Origin: Clostridium amylolyticum
GTDB lineage: Bacteria; Bacillota; Clostridia; Clostridiales; Clostridiaceae
DNA: 64,000 nucleotides
Direction of reading: 5' to 3'
Assembly: GCF_900142075.1 (NCBI RefSeq)
Contig: NZ_FQZO01000003.1
Coordinates: forward strand, 248,001 to 312,000
In this document: piece by piece, positions 18,450 through 27,537 of the stretch
How the letters are laid out: each line of letters opens with the position of its first letter
Position numbering within the stretch: position 1 is the first letter of the stretch
Position numbers and translations under genes: made by a program
The notes under the pieces: model-generated
Told to the model about the DNA's origin: nothing
What the model saw: only the letters and a program-made list of their open reading frames with translations
Databases searched by the model: none

Positions 18450-18923
18450 ATGAATAAATGGCTTTTTATATTTTTATTTTCGGCGGTTCCTTTAGTAGAA
18501 CAAAGAGGGGCTATTCCAATAGGAATTTTAGCATATCACTATAATCCTTTTTTAGTTTTCTTAGTGAGTTATTTAGGAAGCTTATTGCCTGCTCCAATAA
18601 TTTTACTGCTTTTTAACAAGATATATGATTGGATGAAGGGGATAAAGCAGTTTGATTTTATTACTAATATTATTGACAATAAGATAAGAAAAAATAAGGG
18701 GAAATTAGAACAATACAAGGAAATAGGGCTTATTACCTTTATAGCTATACCTTTACCCACCACAGGGGTTTGGACCGGAACTGCCATAGCAGCATTTCTA
18801 GGTTTGGATTTTAAAAAATCTTTATTATGTGCAGCTATTGGAGGACTTTTATCAGCTATAATAATAACTTTAATATGTGTATTTATGCCAAGCTTCTTTA
18901 ATAATGTAAAGGCAATATTTTAA
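18450..18923 (+). CDS. Small multidrug-export-like membrane protein (COG2426 type)
   Basis: Membrane protein of 157 residues with about four hydrophobic segments. The N-terminal phrase FSAVPLVEQRGAIPIGI followed later by IPLPTTGVWTGTAIAAFLGL is characteristic of the family annotated as putative small multidrug export proteins. Transport activity is not established for most members. ATG 18450 is chosen over the in-frame ATG at 18435 because the AGGAG at 18438-18442 lies eight bases before it. Monocistronic, with its own terminator. Confidence 0.65.
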   Translation: MNKWLFIFLFSAVPLVEQRGAIPIGILAYHYNPFLVFLVSYLGSLLPAPIILLLFNKIYDWMKGIKQFDFITNIIDNKIRKNKGKLEQYKEIGLITFIAIPLPTTGVWTGTAIAAFLGLDFKKSLLCAAIGGLLSAIIITLICVFMPSFFNNVKAIF

Positions 18924-18930
18924 TTTAAGC

Positions 18931-18964
18931 AAAATTCTCAGTTAACTCTGAGAATTTTTTTATA
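18931..18964 (+). terminator. Intrinsic terminator
   Basis: AAAATTCTCAG (18931-18941) pairs with CTGAGAATTTT (18948-18958), then a T-run. Confidence 0.8.
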
Positions 18965-19149
18965 AGTTGAATTAAATTTATGTAAATTAACAGTTGTTTG
19001 AAAAAAGTAAATAAAGCATATAAAATTATGTAGAAATATGGCAAAACTTCTGTTTAGTTATTTAAAGGATACTGCGATAATAATATTAAATAATAAACTA
19101 TACACGAAATTGCATAAAAATATTATAATACTCAGTAAAGGGTGATAAT

Positions 19150-21639
19150 ATGAAAAAAGATAATAGAACTTTTAAATCATCCATTGAAGAAGAATCGGAA
19201 AATGAAAAAAACCTCCATTACAATCCTTGGAAAATAATTAAACCAGTAAGAGAAACGTTAAGAATGCTAATTTTACTTGCTTTATTTTTTCTTTTACTTA
19301 CTTATATTTTTTTTAGTAAAAGTGAATTTATTAAAAATAGTTGGTTATTAAATTTAATGGTAGAACATAAAGAATGGGTTTTTGTAGCTATTGTTATGGT
19401 TATGATTTTTTTACATGTAAAGGGATCTGTGAAATCTTTAGGTGAATTAATATATAAGAATAAAGAAGTTTATGAAAAGTTAAATAGTGCTAAATTAGCT
19501 GTAGCTATTTTAGAAGAAGATATTAAGAGCCAATTGAATATATTAGAAGAACATGGGAAAGCATTAAGAATTAGTGAGCAACGATATAACTTGGCTGTAG
19601 AGGGCACTCTAGATGGAATATGGGAGTGGGATGTAAAAAGCGATACGTACTATTTTTCATCTAAATGGAAAAGTTATTTTGGTTACGAAGATGATGAGCT
19701 GGAAAATAAAATAAGCACTTGGGAGAGCCTTATTCATCCATATGATGCTAAGGAGGCTAAAAAGAAGCTTTATAATTATATTTACTCTAAAAATGGTTTA
19801 TACGAAAATACATATAGATTAAGATGCAAAGATGGAGAGTATAAATGGATATTAAGCAAGGGTAAAGCATTGTGGGACGAAGAAGGTGTTGCTATTAGAG
19901 TGGTAGGTTCACATACCGATATTACAAATCAAATATTACTTCAGGAGAAACTAAGAAAAGAAAAAGAAATTTCAGAAAGCATTATTAAAAATGCTAGTAT
20001 TATAATTTTATTATTAGATGAAAATGGGAATATTAGAGATATAAACCCTTATGGTGAAAAACTAACAGGATTTTCAAAACAAGAAGTGATAGGTAAAAAC
20101 TCATTACAATTATTTGTACCACAAGAAGAAAGAGAAGAATTAATGAGTTTATTTGAAAGAGCCAGAAATAATGCTGAAAATATACCTTCCCATGAAAACC
20201 AAGTGAAATGCAAAGATGGAAAGATGCTAGATGTGCTTTGGAGCAACAGTGCAGTTTATGATAAGGAAGGTAAAGTGGATGGAATTATTTCTATAGGTGC
20301 TGATATAACAGAAATAAAGAATATTGAAAAGCAATTAAATCTATTAGCTTATTATGATACTCTTACAGAACTTCCCAATCGTTCGCTCTTTGAGATGACT
20401 ATGAACAGTATCATTAACAATATTACAAATGAAAATTTTAAATTTGCCTTAGTATATATAGATATTGATAATTTTAAGCATATAAACGATACTTTGGGGC
20501 ACATATCAGGAGATATGTTCCTTAAAAGCTTTGCTGAGGTCTTAAAATCAAAAGTAGAGTATCCAGATTTTACGGCTAGGCTTAGCGGTGATGAGTTTGT
20601 AATCATTTTTAGTGATATAATTAATAAAGAGGAAGTAATTAGTAAAATAGAAAAAGTTTTGTTGCATTTAAGAAAACCATGGAATGTGGAGGAGCAAGAG
20701 TTTTTTGTTACGTATAGCCTTGGTATAGCTATTTATCCTGAACATGGTAGAAATCTTTCTATATTATTAAGAAATGCAGATACTGCAATGTTTACAGTAA
20801 AAGAAAGCACCAAGGATAATTATTGTATTTATAATGATTTAATGCAAGAAAAAACTATTAATTATATAAGCATGACTAATCAAATGCGACATGCTATTGA
20901 TAATGAGGAGTTTGTACTTTATTACCAGCCTCAAGTAGATTTAAATACAGGGAAAATTGTAGGTGCTGAGGCATTAATAAGATGGAGTCACCCACAAAGG
21001 GGAATAATATTTCCTTTAGATTTTATTATTTTCGCTGAAGAAACTGGCTTTATACATAGTATAGGTAAATGGGCCTTAAAGAGGGCTTTTAAAGAAAAAA
21101 AGACTTGGGAACTATTAGGCTATAAAGAGATTAATATGTCTGTTAATATTTCAGGTAAGAGGATTATAAGCGAGAAACTTATAGATGAAATTAATGATTT
21201 GCTTGAAGAATTTGTAATTAATTCTACTGGCTTAACTCTTGAAATTACGGAAACTGCAATAATGCAAGATTTAAATGCTTCTATTGAAGTTTTAAAGAAA
21301 CTTAGAGATAAAGGTATAAAAATTGCTTTGGATGATTTTGGTACGGGGTATTCTTCTCTTACATATTTGAAAAAATTACCTATAGATATAGTGAAAATTG
21401 ATAAGGAATTTATAAGCAATGCATTTTATGAAGCTGTGGATAAAAAGATAGTAAAGACTATTATTAACTTAAATCATGAACTTAACTTAAATGTGGTGGC
21501 AGAAGGTATTGAGACTAAAGAACAGCTTAATTTTCTTAAAGAAAATGAGTGTGATGTTGGACAAGGTTTTTTATTTAGCAAAGCCGTACCGGCTGAAGAC
21601 TTTGAAAAGTTGCTACAAGAAGATAAATGTTACTTTTAG
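19150..21639 (+). CDS. Membrane PAS-PAS-GGDEF-EAL protein (c-di-GMP signalling)
   Basis: Protein of 829 residues with two transmembrane segments (about 40-60 and 73-92), a short helical linker, two PAS domains (about 140-260 and 265-395), a GGDEF domain and a C-terminal EAL domain. The cyclase motif reads ARLSGDEF (SGDEF at 479-483), a common active variant. EAL carries GAEALIRWSHP (near 607) and DDFGTGYSSL, so phosphodiesterase residues look intact. It may make or break c-di-GMP depending on PAS signals. It stands 29 bases before another GGDEF gene, and both precede the polysaccharide operon. A TATAAT at 19124-19129 is a candidate -10. Confidence 0.88.
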   Translation: MKKDNRTFKSSIEEESENEKNLHYNPWKIIKPVRETLRMLILLALFFLLLTYIFFSKSEFIKNSWLLNLMVEHKEWVFVAIVMVMIFLHVKGSVKSLGELIYKNKEVYEKLNSAKLAVAILEEDIKSQLNILEEHGKALRISEQRYNLAVEGTLDGIWEWDVKSDTYYFSSKWKSYFGYEDDELENKISTWESLIHPYDAKEAKKKLYNYIYSKNGLYENTYRLRCKDGEYKWILSKGKALWDEEGVAIRVVGSHTDITNQILLQEKLRKEKEISESIIKNASIIILLLDENGNIRDINPYGEKLTGFSKQEVIGKNSLQLFVPQEEREELMSLFERARNNAENIPSHENQVKCKDGKMLDVLWSNSAVYDKEGKVDGIISIGADITEIKNIEKQLNLLAYYDTLTELPNRSLFEMTMNSIINNITNENFKFALVYIDIDNFKHINDTLGHISGDMFLKSFAEVLKSKVEYPDFTARLSGDEFVIIFSDIINKEEVISKIEKVLLHLRKPWNVEEQEFFVTYSLGIAIYPEHGRNLSILLRNADTAMFTVKESTKDNYCIYNDLMQEKTINYISMTNQMRHAIDNEEFVLYYQPQVDLNTGKIVGAEALIRWSHPQRGIIFPLDFIIFAEETGFIHSIGKWALKRAFKEKKTWELLGYKEINMSVNISGKRIISEKLIDEINDLLEEFVINSTGLTLEITETAIMQDLNASIEVLKKLRDKGIKIALDDFGTGYSSLTYLKKLPIDIVKIDKEFISNAFYEAVDKKIVKTIINLNHELNLNVVAEGIETKEQLNFLKENECDVGQGFLFSKAVPAEDFEKLLQEDKCYF

Positions 21640-21668
21640 ATCAATAACTTTTTGAAAGGAGTAGTGGA

Positions 21669-22571
21669 GTGGAAAGAAAAGTTGTATCTTTTGATACATT
21701 AGAACAAAAGGTTGTTTTTTTTAAAACTATGTACGAAGTGGTTAGGATAGTAGATCCGTTAATGAAGAGAGTAATAAAATATGACGATAATGGCATGGTG
21801 GAAACTAAAGATATATGCCATGACTGTTGGGGTGAAAATAAGATTTGTGATAATTGTATTTCCGTAAGAGCTTTTTTTCAAAATGATACTTTGATGAAGC
21901 TGGAACATACATTAGATAAGGTATATATGGTAACTGCTATTCCCATAGAAACGGATAAGCGTAGTGTGGTTTTGGAGCTTTTGAATGATGTTACTAAATC
22001 CATGTTGCTACAAAATGATAATTATTCTGATATTAAGGAACTTAAAAAGGTAATTAATAATCTTAATTCTCTAATAGTAAAAGACAGCATTACTAATCTA
22101 TTTAATAAAAGATATATCAATGAAAGGTTGCCAGTTGATATAATAAAAGCAGTGTTGGAACAGTCACCTTTATCTATAATTATGTTGGACATTGATGAGT
22201 TTAAACACATAAACGACACCTATGGACATTTAATTGGAGATGAGGCCATAAAATTATTAGGTAAAATACTAGAGAAATCTATAATTTATAATAAATATTG
22301 GGCTGCCAGATATGGGGGAGATGAGTTTATTATAGCTTTAAATAATATAGGTCATGAGGAAGCTTATGATTTTGCAGAAAAACTTAGAAAAGATATTGAA
22401 ACTACTATTATAGAAATAAACCAGATAAAATTAAATATTACTGCTTCTTTTGGCATGTATACCATGTATAAGGAAGAACTTACCACTAACGAGCTTATTG
22501 ATTTAGCAGATAAAAATTTGTATAAAGCTAAAAAGGCGGGTAAGAATAAAGTAGTAACAAATAGTTATTAA
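21669..22571 (+). CDS. Diguanylate cyclase with N-terminal CxxC-CxxC sensory domain
   Basis: Protein of 300 residues. The N-terminal 120 residues form a PAS-like sensor holding four cysteines, Cys50, 53, 60 and 63 (spacing C-x2-C-x6-C-x2-C, DICHDCWGENKICDNCISVR), a plausible site for a metal or redox cofactor. A GGDEF domain follows (ARYGGDEF, GGDEF at 216-220), with DIDEFKHINDTYGH for metal and substrate. No I-site is visible. It is cytosolic, has a GTG start with AAAGGAG at 21655-21661, and is probably cotranscribed with the upstream GGDEF-EAL gene. A terminator follows. Confidence 0.85.
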   Translation: MERKVVSFDTLEQKVVFFKTMYEVVRIVDPLMKRVIKYDDNGMVETKDICHDCWGENKICDNCISVRAFFQNDTLMKLEHTLDKVYMVTAIPIETDKRSVVLELLNDVTKSMLLQNDNYSDIKELKKVINNLNSLIVKDSITNLFNKRYINERLPVDIIKAVLEQSPLSIIMLDIDEFKHINDTYGHLIGDEAIKLLGKILEKSIIYNKYWAARYGGDEFIIALNNIGHEEAYDFAEKLRKDIETTIIEINQIKLNITASFGMYTMYKEELTTNELIDLADKNLYKAKKAGKNKVVTNSY

Positions 22572-22591
22572 TATTACAGGATGTATATAAT

Positions 22592-22617
22592 ACAGAATAT
22601 ATATTCTGTTTTTTTTA
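22592..22617 (+). terminator. Intrinsic terminator after the diguanylate cyclase gene
   Basis: Palindrome ACAGAATATATATTCTGT (22592-22609) followed by eight T. Confidence 0.75.
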
Positions 22618-22661
22618 TAATAAATAAAAAAATTAGTTTTTCGCTATTTTAATAATTAGTT

Positions 22662-22690
22662 TTGAAAAGTTTGTAAAAATTTGAGATAAT
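22662..22690 (+). promoter_or_regulatory. Promoter of the exopolysaccharide-type operon
   Basis: TTGAAA (22662-22667), 17-base spacer, GATAAT (22685-22690). The predicted leader is only about 20 bases before the ATG at 22716, leaving no room for a riboswitch. Confidence 0.6.
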
Positions 22691-22715
22691 AAAATCGAAT
22701 TTAGGAGGTGTTTTA

Positions 22716-24857
22716 ATGAGAAAATTTATGATAGCAGTTATTATTATACTTATTACTGTATTTGTAGGTTACAATTATTTTTATTTACCTAGAAATTATG
22801 TAAACACCTTCAAGGATAAGGATATGGGCATAGCTTATATAGCTAAGTTAGATGAAAAAGATTTTTATCTTTATAAATATGGTAACTGGCATAAAGAATT
22901 TATAAAAGGAGTAAATATGGGAGCAGCAAAGCCGGGGTATTTTCCAGGAGAACTAGGGATTACCAAGGAAGACTATTTAAGATGGTTTCGCTATATAGGT
23001 GATATGAATGCTAATTCCATAAGGGTTTATACCATACTTAAGCCTGAATTTTATGAGGCTCTTTATGAATATAATTCAAAAACTCTTAATCCCATATATC
23101 TTTTCCAGGGGGTATGGGTAAATGAAGAGGATTTAGTTAAAAAGCAAAACTTAAATGATAAGGAAATAAAAGAAGAGTTTGAAAAGGATATAAAAAGCCT
23201 TATTGATATAATCCATGGAAAGGGGGTTCTGCCTCCAAAAGCGGGTCATGCCAGCGGAGTATATACTAAAGATATATCTCCATATGTAATGGGGTGGATT
23301 CTAGGAATTGAGTGGGATCCTTATGTGGTAGAGAATACTAATAAGGTTAATGAAGGCAAAACCTTTGAAGGAAAATATCTTTATACCGCTAAAGAGGCTT
23401 CTCCTTTTGAGTCCACTTTATGTGAATTAGGGGATTATGCTATAGATTATGAAACTTCAAAGTATCATATGCAAAGGCCTGTAAGCTTCACCAATTGGGT
23501 TACCACAGATATGCTTAAACATCCCAACGAGCCATTGGAGCAAGAGGATTTAGTGACAGTAAACACGGAAAATATTAAGCATAAGGATAGCTTTAAACCA
23601 GGATTATTTGCTTCTTATCACATATACCCTTACTATCCAGACTTCATGAATTACCAAAAGGAATATGCAGCTTATAAGGATAAGGATGGAAAGATAAACA
23701 CCTATAGTGCATATTTAAAAGATCTTAGAAAAGAACATAACATACCGGTGCTAGTGGCGGAGTTTGGGATACCGGCAGCTAGAGGAATGGCTCATGAAAA
23801 TATCCATATGGGATTTAACCAAGGAAATGTAGATGAAAGATCCCAAGGGGAGATGGATGCTTTTATGCTTCAGAATATCTATGAGGAAGGCTATGCAGGA
23901 GGGTTAGTATTTGCATGGCAGGATGAATGGTTTAAAAGGACCTGGAATACCATGGATTTAGATATTCCAGATAGAAGGGCTTACTGGTCAAACCCTCAAA
24001 CCAATGAGCAGGAGTTTGGTATTTTAGCCTTCGAGCCTGGAAATAAAACTAATAAATGCTATGTGGATGGAAAAGAGGATGATTGGAAGAAGGATACTCC
24101 CTTAGCTAAAAATGATAGATTTAGCCTTTATGCTAAAAGCGATGAAAAATATCTGTATTTTATGGCTAAGATAAAGGATTTTGACTTTAATAAAGATAAA
24201 TTTATTATACCTATTGATATTACTGAAAACTCTGGAAACACTAACTTTAAGGATTATAATATAAATTTTAATTCACCTATGGATTTTGTTATTATCATAG
24301 ATGGTAAGGAAAAGTCCAAAGTTATGGTGGATGCTTATTATGATAGCTTTTATTATACCTATGGAAAAGTGTTGAAAATGATAGAAACGAATATAAACTA
24401 TGAAAAGAAGAACAGCGGTATTTTTAATCCCATGTACCTATGTTTAAATAGGGAATTGTACTTACCAGAAGATAAAGTAAAGCTCCCTTTATCTAAATAT
24501 GAAACCGGTAAGCTTATGCAAGGAAATGGAAATCCTAAAGATAAAAATTATAATTCTTTGACGGACTATGCTTATGCTGATGGAGTATTGGAGATAAGGA
24601 TACCTTGGCAGCTTATTAATGTAATGGACCCTAGTGAAAAAATCATCATGGATGATTTCTATGCTGCTACAGGAATTAAGCCTATGGAGATAAAAGGTTT
24701 AAAGTCACAAGGAATACTTATATCAGAAGATAAAGTTATATATAGTGAAGATTTTGATTACAGTTGGGATAGGTGGGATATGCCTACTTATCATGAAAGA
24801 TTAAAACCTTCCTACTATATTTTAAAAGATGCATTTAAAAAGATAGGGGGAGATTAA
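22716..24857 (+). CDS. Membrane-anchored TIM-barrel glycoside-hydrolase-like protein with C-terminal carbohydrate-binding-like domain
   Basis: Protein of 713 residues with an N-terminal signal anchor (5-22), so the body is extracytoplasmic. Residues about 55-420 look like a clan-A (GH2/GH5-type) TIM barrel: FIKGVNMGAAKPGYFPGELG at the start, Glu199 (GIEWDP) as candidate acid/base and Glu349 (LVAEFGIPAARG) as candidate nucleophile. Residues about 450-700 begin CYVDGKEDDWKKDTPL and resemble CBM9/DOMON-like sugar-binding folds. It is first gene of a four-gene operon ending in a polysaccharide synthase, so it may trim, transfer or release the nascent polymer. Fold call moderate, activity inferred. 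Confidence 0.65.
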   Translation: MRKFMIAVIIILITVFVGYNYFYLPRNYVNTFKDKDMGIAYIAKLDEKDFYLYKYGNWHKEFIKGVNMGAAKPGYFPGELGITKEDYLRWFRYIGDMNANSIRVYTILKPEFYEALYEYNSKTLNPIYLFQGVWVNEEDLVKKQNLNDKEIKEEFEKDIKSLIDIIHGKGVLPPKAGHASGVYTKDISPYVMGWILGIEWDPYVVENTNKVNEGKTFEGKYLYTAKEASPFESTLCELGDYAIDYETSKYHMQRPVSFTNWVTTDMLKHPNEPLEQEDLVTVNTENIKHKDSFKPGLFASYHIYPYYPDFMNYQKEYAAYKDKDGKINTYSAYLKDLRKEHNIPVLVAEFGIPAARGMAHENIHMGFNQGNVDERSQGEMDAFMLQNIYEEGYAGGLVFAWQDEWFKRTWNTMDLDIPDRRAYWSNPQTNEQEFGILAFEPGNKTNKCYVDGKEDDWKKDTPLAKNDRFSLYAKSDEKYLYFMAKIKDFDFNKDKFIIPIDITENSGNTNFKDYNINFNSPMDFVIIIDGKEKSKVMVDAYYDSFYYTYGKVLKMIETNINYEKKNSGIFNPMYLCLNRELYLPEDKVKLPLSKYETGKLMQGNGNPKDKNYNSLTDYAYADGVLEIRIPWQLINVMDPSEKIIMDDFYAATGIKPMEIKGLKSQGILISEDKVIYSEDFDYSWDRWDMPTYHERLKPSYYILKDAFKKIGGD

Positions 24858-26372
24858 ATGGATAACAATTATTTAAATAGATTGTATAGAACTCTATCAG
24901 AGATAAGTGAAAACTTAGATTTTTATAGTATTGATAGCATTAATGAAACCTATATTGCTATGCTTATAAAAATTTTAGAAAGGGTAAGAGAGTTTGCAAA
25001 GGACAATCAGTTAGAAGAAATTATTGCATTAATTGATAATGTGGAGACAGAAAAATTATCCCTATCACAGAACTTTAATACACTTAAAAAGAGTATCCTT
25101 GCTTGTAAAGCTAAATTAGGAAAATTAGTAATAAGCAAAAAAAGTATATTGGTTTTTTCAACTAATATAGAACCCTATGCATATCTTAAAGAAAGTTTTC
25201 AGGCCGAGGGGTTTAATATTATAATAAAAGAAGAAAATCTAATGGATAACATTATGGAAATAATGCCTGAGGTTATTATTGTAGATAGTAAAAAAGCTAT
25301 AGACACTTTATCCATTATAAGAAATATTAAAGAAGATGGAAGTATAGCCTTTATACCTATAGTAGCTGTAGGACCTGAAGATGAGGGGCTAAAAGTTAAA
25401 TTGCTAGCTCAAGGGGTAATTGACTACCTCTATACCTCTTTTAATCCTTTAGAACTAATATATAAGGTTAGAAATCTATGCAACTTACGCCATGATGTTA
25501 TGAAAAATCAGGTTAAGGATTGGATTACAGATACTTATACTAAGAGGCATGGCAAAGAAGCTTCTGTGAAGGAATTTGGAAGAATAAAAGAAAAGGGTGG
25601 CAACCTCTCTTTACTTCTAATAGACATGGATAATATGGCTGAAATAAATTTAAATAAAGGATACGATACTGGTAGCAAAATTATAAAAGATTCTGCAGAT
25701 ATATTTAAAAAGTTTTTAAGTTATGAGGATATTATATATAGAACTCATGGAGATGGATTTGTAATTCTATTTACTGGAAGAGATGCCCTAGAGGTTATAG
25801 GGATGGCAAACAAAATGCAAGAAGAAATTATGAGTTTAAGCAATAAATATAATTTTGATATAAGTTTTTCTGGTGGAATAGGAGTATACAGCAAGGATTT
25901 AGAATCCTATGACAAATTGTATAATATTGCTTATGATTCATTGCAAAAAGCTAAAAGAAGCGGAAAGAAAAAAATACATATGAATGAGCTGCAGTTAGAA
26001 AACTTTAAAAGGCATAAAATAGTTTTCTTAGATGACGACAAGATAATTTTATCCATATTAGGTTCTAGATACAAAAACAAGGGTTATGAGGTTTATACTA
26101 TGAAGGATCCCTATGAAGCTTTAAATTTTATTAAAGAAAATTCTATAGATTTAGTGGTAACGGATTTTTATATGCCAAATATGCAAGGAGATACATTTAT
26201 TAAAGAAATAAGAAAGTTTAATAATGCAATAAAGATTGTGGTACTTTCTGGGCAAAAGGGTGAAGAGCTTATGGAAAGAGTTTGGAAGTTAGGGGCAGAT
26301 GATTATCTTTCAAAACCATTTTCTCCTGTAGAACTAGATTTAAGAATAAAAAAGCTATTAAGTACAAGGTGA
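24858..26372 (+). CDS. Pseudo-receiver / degenerate GGDEF / receiver response regulator
   Basis: Cytosolic protein of 504 residues: a helical N-terminus (1-85), a receiver-like domain (about 95-210) lacking the acidic pair, a GGDEF-fold domain (about 220-375) and a canonical C-terminal receiver (from about 388; LDDDK, phosphoacceptor Asp436 in VTDFYMP, Lys486 in SKPF). The cyclase signature reads HGDGF (297-301), so the catalytic Glu is gone, and the I-site is SxxD rather than RxxD. It is therefore probably not a cyclase but a phosphorylation-switched scaffold or nucleotide sensor. Its ATG directly abuts the stop codon of the glycosidase gene. No partner kinase is in the window. Confidence 0.8.
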   Translation: MDNNYLNRLYRTLSEISENLDFYSIDSINETYIAMLIKILERVREFAKDNQLEEIIALIDNVETEKLSLSQNFNTLKKSILACKAKLGKLVISKKSILVFSTNIEPYAYLKESFQAEGFNIIIKEENLMDNIMEIMPEVIIVDSKKAIDTLSIIRNIKEDGSIAFIPIVAVGPEDEGLKVKLLAQGVIDYLYTSFNPLELIYKVRNLCNLRHDVMKNQVKDWITDTYTKRHGKEASVKEFGRIKEKGGNLSLLLIDMDNMAEINLNKGYDTGSKIIKDSADIFKKFLSYEDIIYRTHGDGFVILFTGRDALEVIGMANKMQEEIMSLSNKYNFDISFSGGIGVYSKDLESYDKLYNIAYDSLQKAKRSGKKKIHMNELQLENFKRHKIVFLDDDKIILSILGSRYKNKGYEVYTMKDPYEALNFIKENSIDLVVTDFYMPNMQGDTFIKEIRKFNNAIKIVVLSGQKGEELMERVWKLGADDYLSKPFSPVELDLRIKKLLSTR

Positions 26373-26376
26373 CAAT

Positions 26377-27537
26377 ATGGAAAAATATATATATTACTCT
26401 ATAGTTTTTTTCTCCATAATAATTATCTTCTTATATATTTATATAATCTTTCAAAAGCTGATAGAAAATAGAAGGGAAAAGAAAAAAGCCCTTTATTCTA
26501 ACGAAGTTGTCCCTCTTATAGAAAGTATTATAAATAAAATTATAGATGGAAAAATAATAACTAAGGAAGAAATTAATGAACTTGAAGAAATTTTCCGGAA
26601 GGAAGAAAACAGAGAAATAGTAATGGAGGCCTCTATTTATTACTTTGAAAATTTCACTGGTGGTTTTATAACAGAAATTATAAAACTATTTGAAGTAGTA
26701 GGCATTATAGATTTTGAGATTAAAAAGCTAAAATCTAAAAATTTATATAGAAAAGCGCTAGCCTGCAAGAGATTAGGGGAGTTTAGGAGTAATAAAGCAA
26801 TACCTTACTTATTGGAAGAATTAAATGTAAGATATGCTGATGTGTCCTATAACGTATTCTTAGCTTTGGCGAAAATAGGAAATGAAGAAGCTTTCATAAA
26901 GGCTTTCAGTGAAAGTGATAATATAATGCTCAGTGAAAGAAGTCTCATTGAAATAGTAGATAGCTTTGAGGGAGATAAAATAAATATATATAAAACCATG
27001 ATAAACTCAAATAATAGTTATGTGGCTTCCATATTTATTAAGTCTGCTGGCAATTTTAAAGACTATTCCTTGGCAGAAGAGATTTCTTCCTTCTTACAAG
27101 ATGATAATAAAGAGAAAAGGATAGCTGCTATAAAGTCTATTGGGCAGATAGGTGATACAAGGTATATTGATAAAATAACATCTTTATTGAAGGATAAGGA
27201 TTGGGAAGTTAGAGCTGTGGCAGCAAGAGCTTTAGGTATGTTCGGAGAAAAAGATGTTGTTAATTTTCTTATCACCGCATTATCTGATCCACAATGGTTT
27301 GTAAGATATAATGCAGCAAATTCTATTCTAGATGTAGATAATAGTTTTTATTATCTTATTGATATATTCCAAGGGGAAGATAAGTTTGCTAAGGATATTA
27401 TGCTTTCATCTATAGAAAACAGAGGCAAGATGGAGCTTATAAACAGTTTTAAGTATTCTGAACTGCCTGAAAGGGAAAAAGTATATCAGTTAATACATGC
27501 TTATATAACTGAGAAAAATGAGGATGAGCTATTATGA
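26377..27537 (+). CDS. Membrane-anchored HEAT-repeat protein
   Basis: Protein of 386 residues with one N-terminal transmembrane segment (5-27) and a basic stop-transfer region, then a cytosolic alpha-solenoid. HEAT/PBS-lyase-like units are clearest at about 125-170 and 225-325, for instance IAAIKSIGQIGDTRYIDKIT and VRAVAARALGMFGEKDVVNF. Such solenoids serve as protein-docking platforms. It starts five bases after the response regulator and overlaps the synthase gene by four bases (ATGA), so coupled translation is expected. It is inferred to bridge the regulator and the membrane glycosyltransferase. Confidence 0.75.
   Translation: MEKYIYYSIVFFSIIIIFLYIYIIFQKLIENRREKKKALYSNEVVPLIESIINKIIDGKIITKEEINELEEIFRKEENREIVMEASIYYFENFTGGFITEIIKLFEVVGIIDFEIKKLKSKNLYRKALACKRLGEFRSNKAIPYLLEELNVRYADVSYNVFLALAKIGNEEAFIKAFSESDNIMLSERSLIEIVDSFEGDKINIYKTMINSNNSYVASIFIKSAGNFKDYSLAEEISSFLQDDNKEKRIAAIKSIGQIGDTRYIDKITSLLKDKDWEVRAVAARALGMFGEKDVVNFLITALSDPQWFVRYNAANSILDVDNSFYYLIDIFQGEDKFAKDIMLSSIENRGKMELINSFKYSELPEREKVYQLIHAYITEKNEDELL

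Noticed and set aside
19150..22691. A c-di-GMP riboswitch ahead of the signalling genes or polysaccharide operon
   Set aside because: No GEMM-type conserved core is seen, and the leader of the polysaccharide operon is too short.
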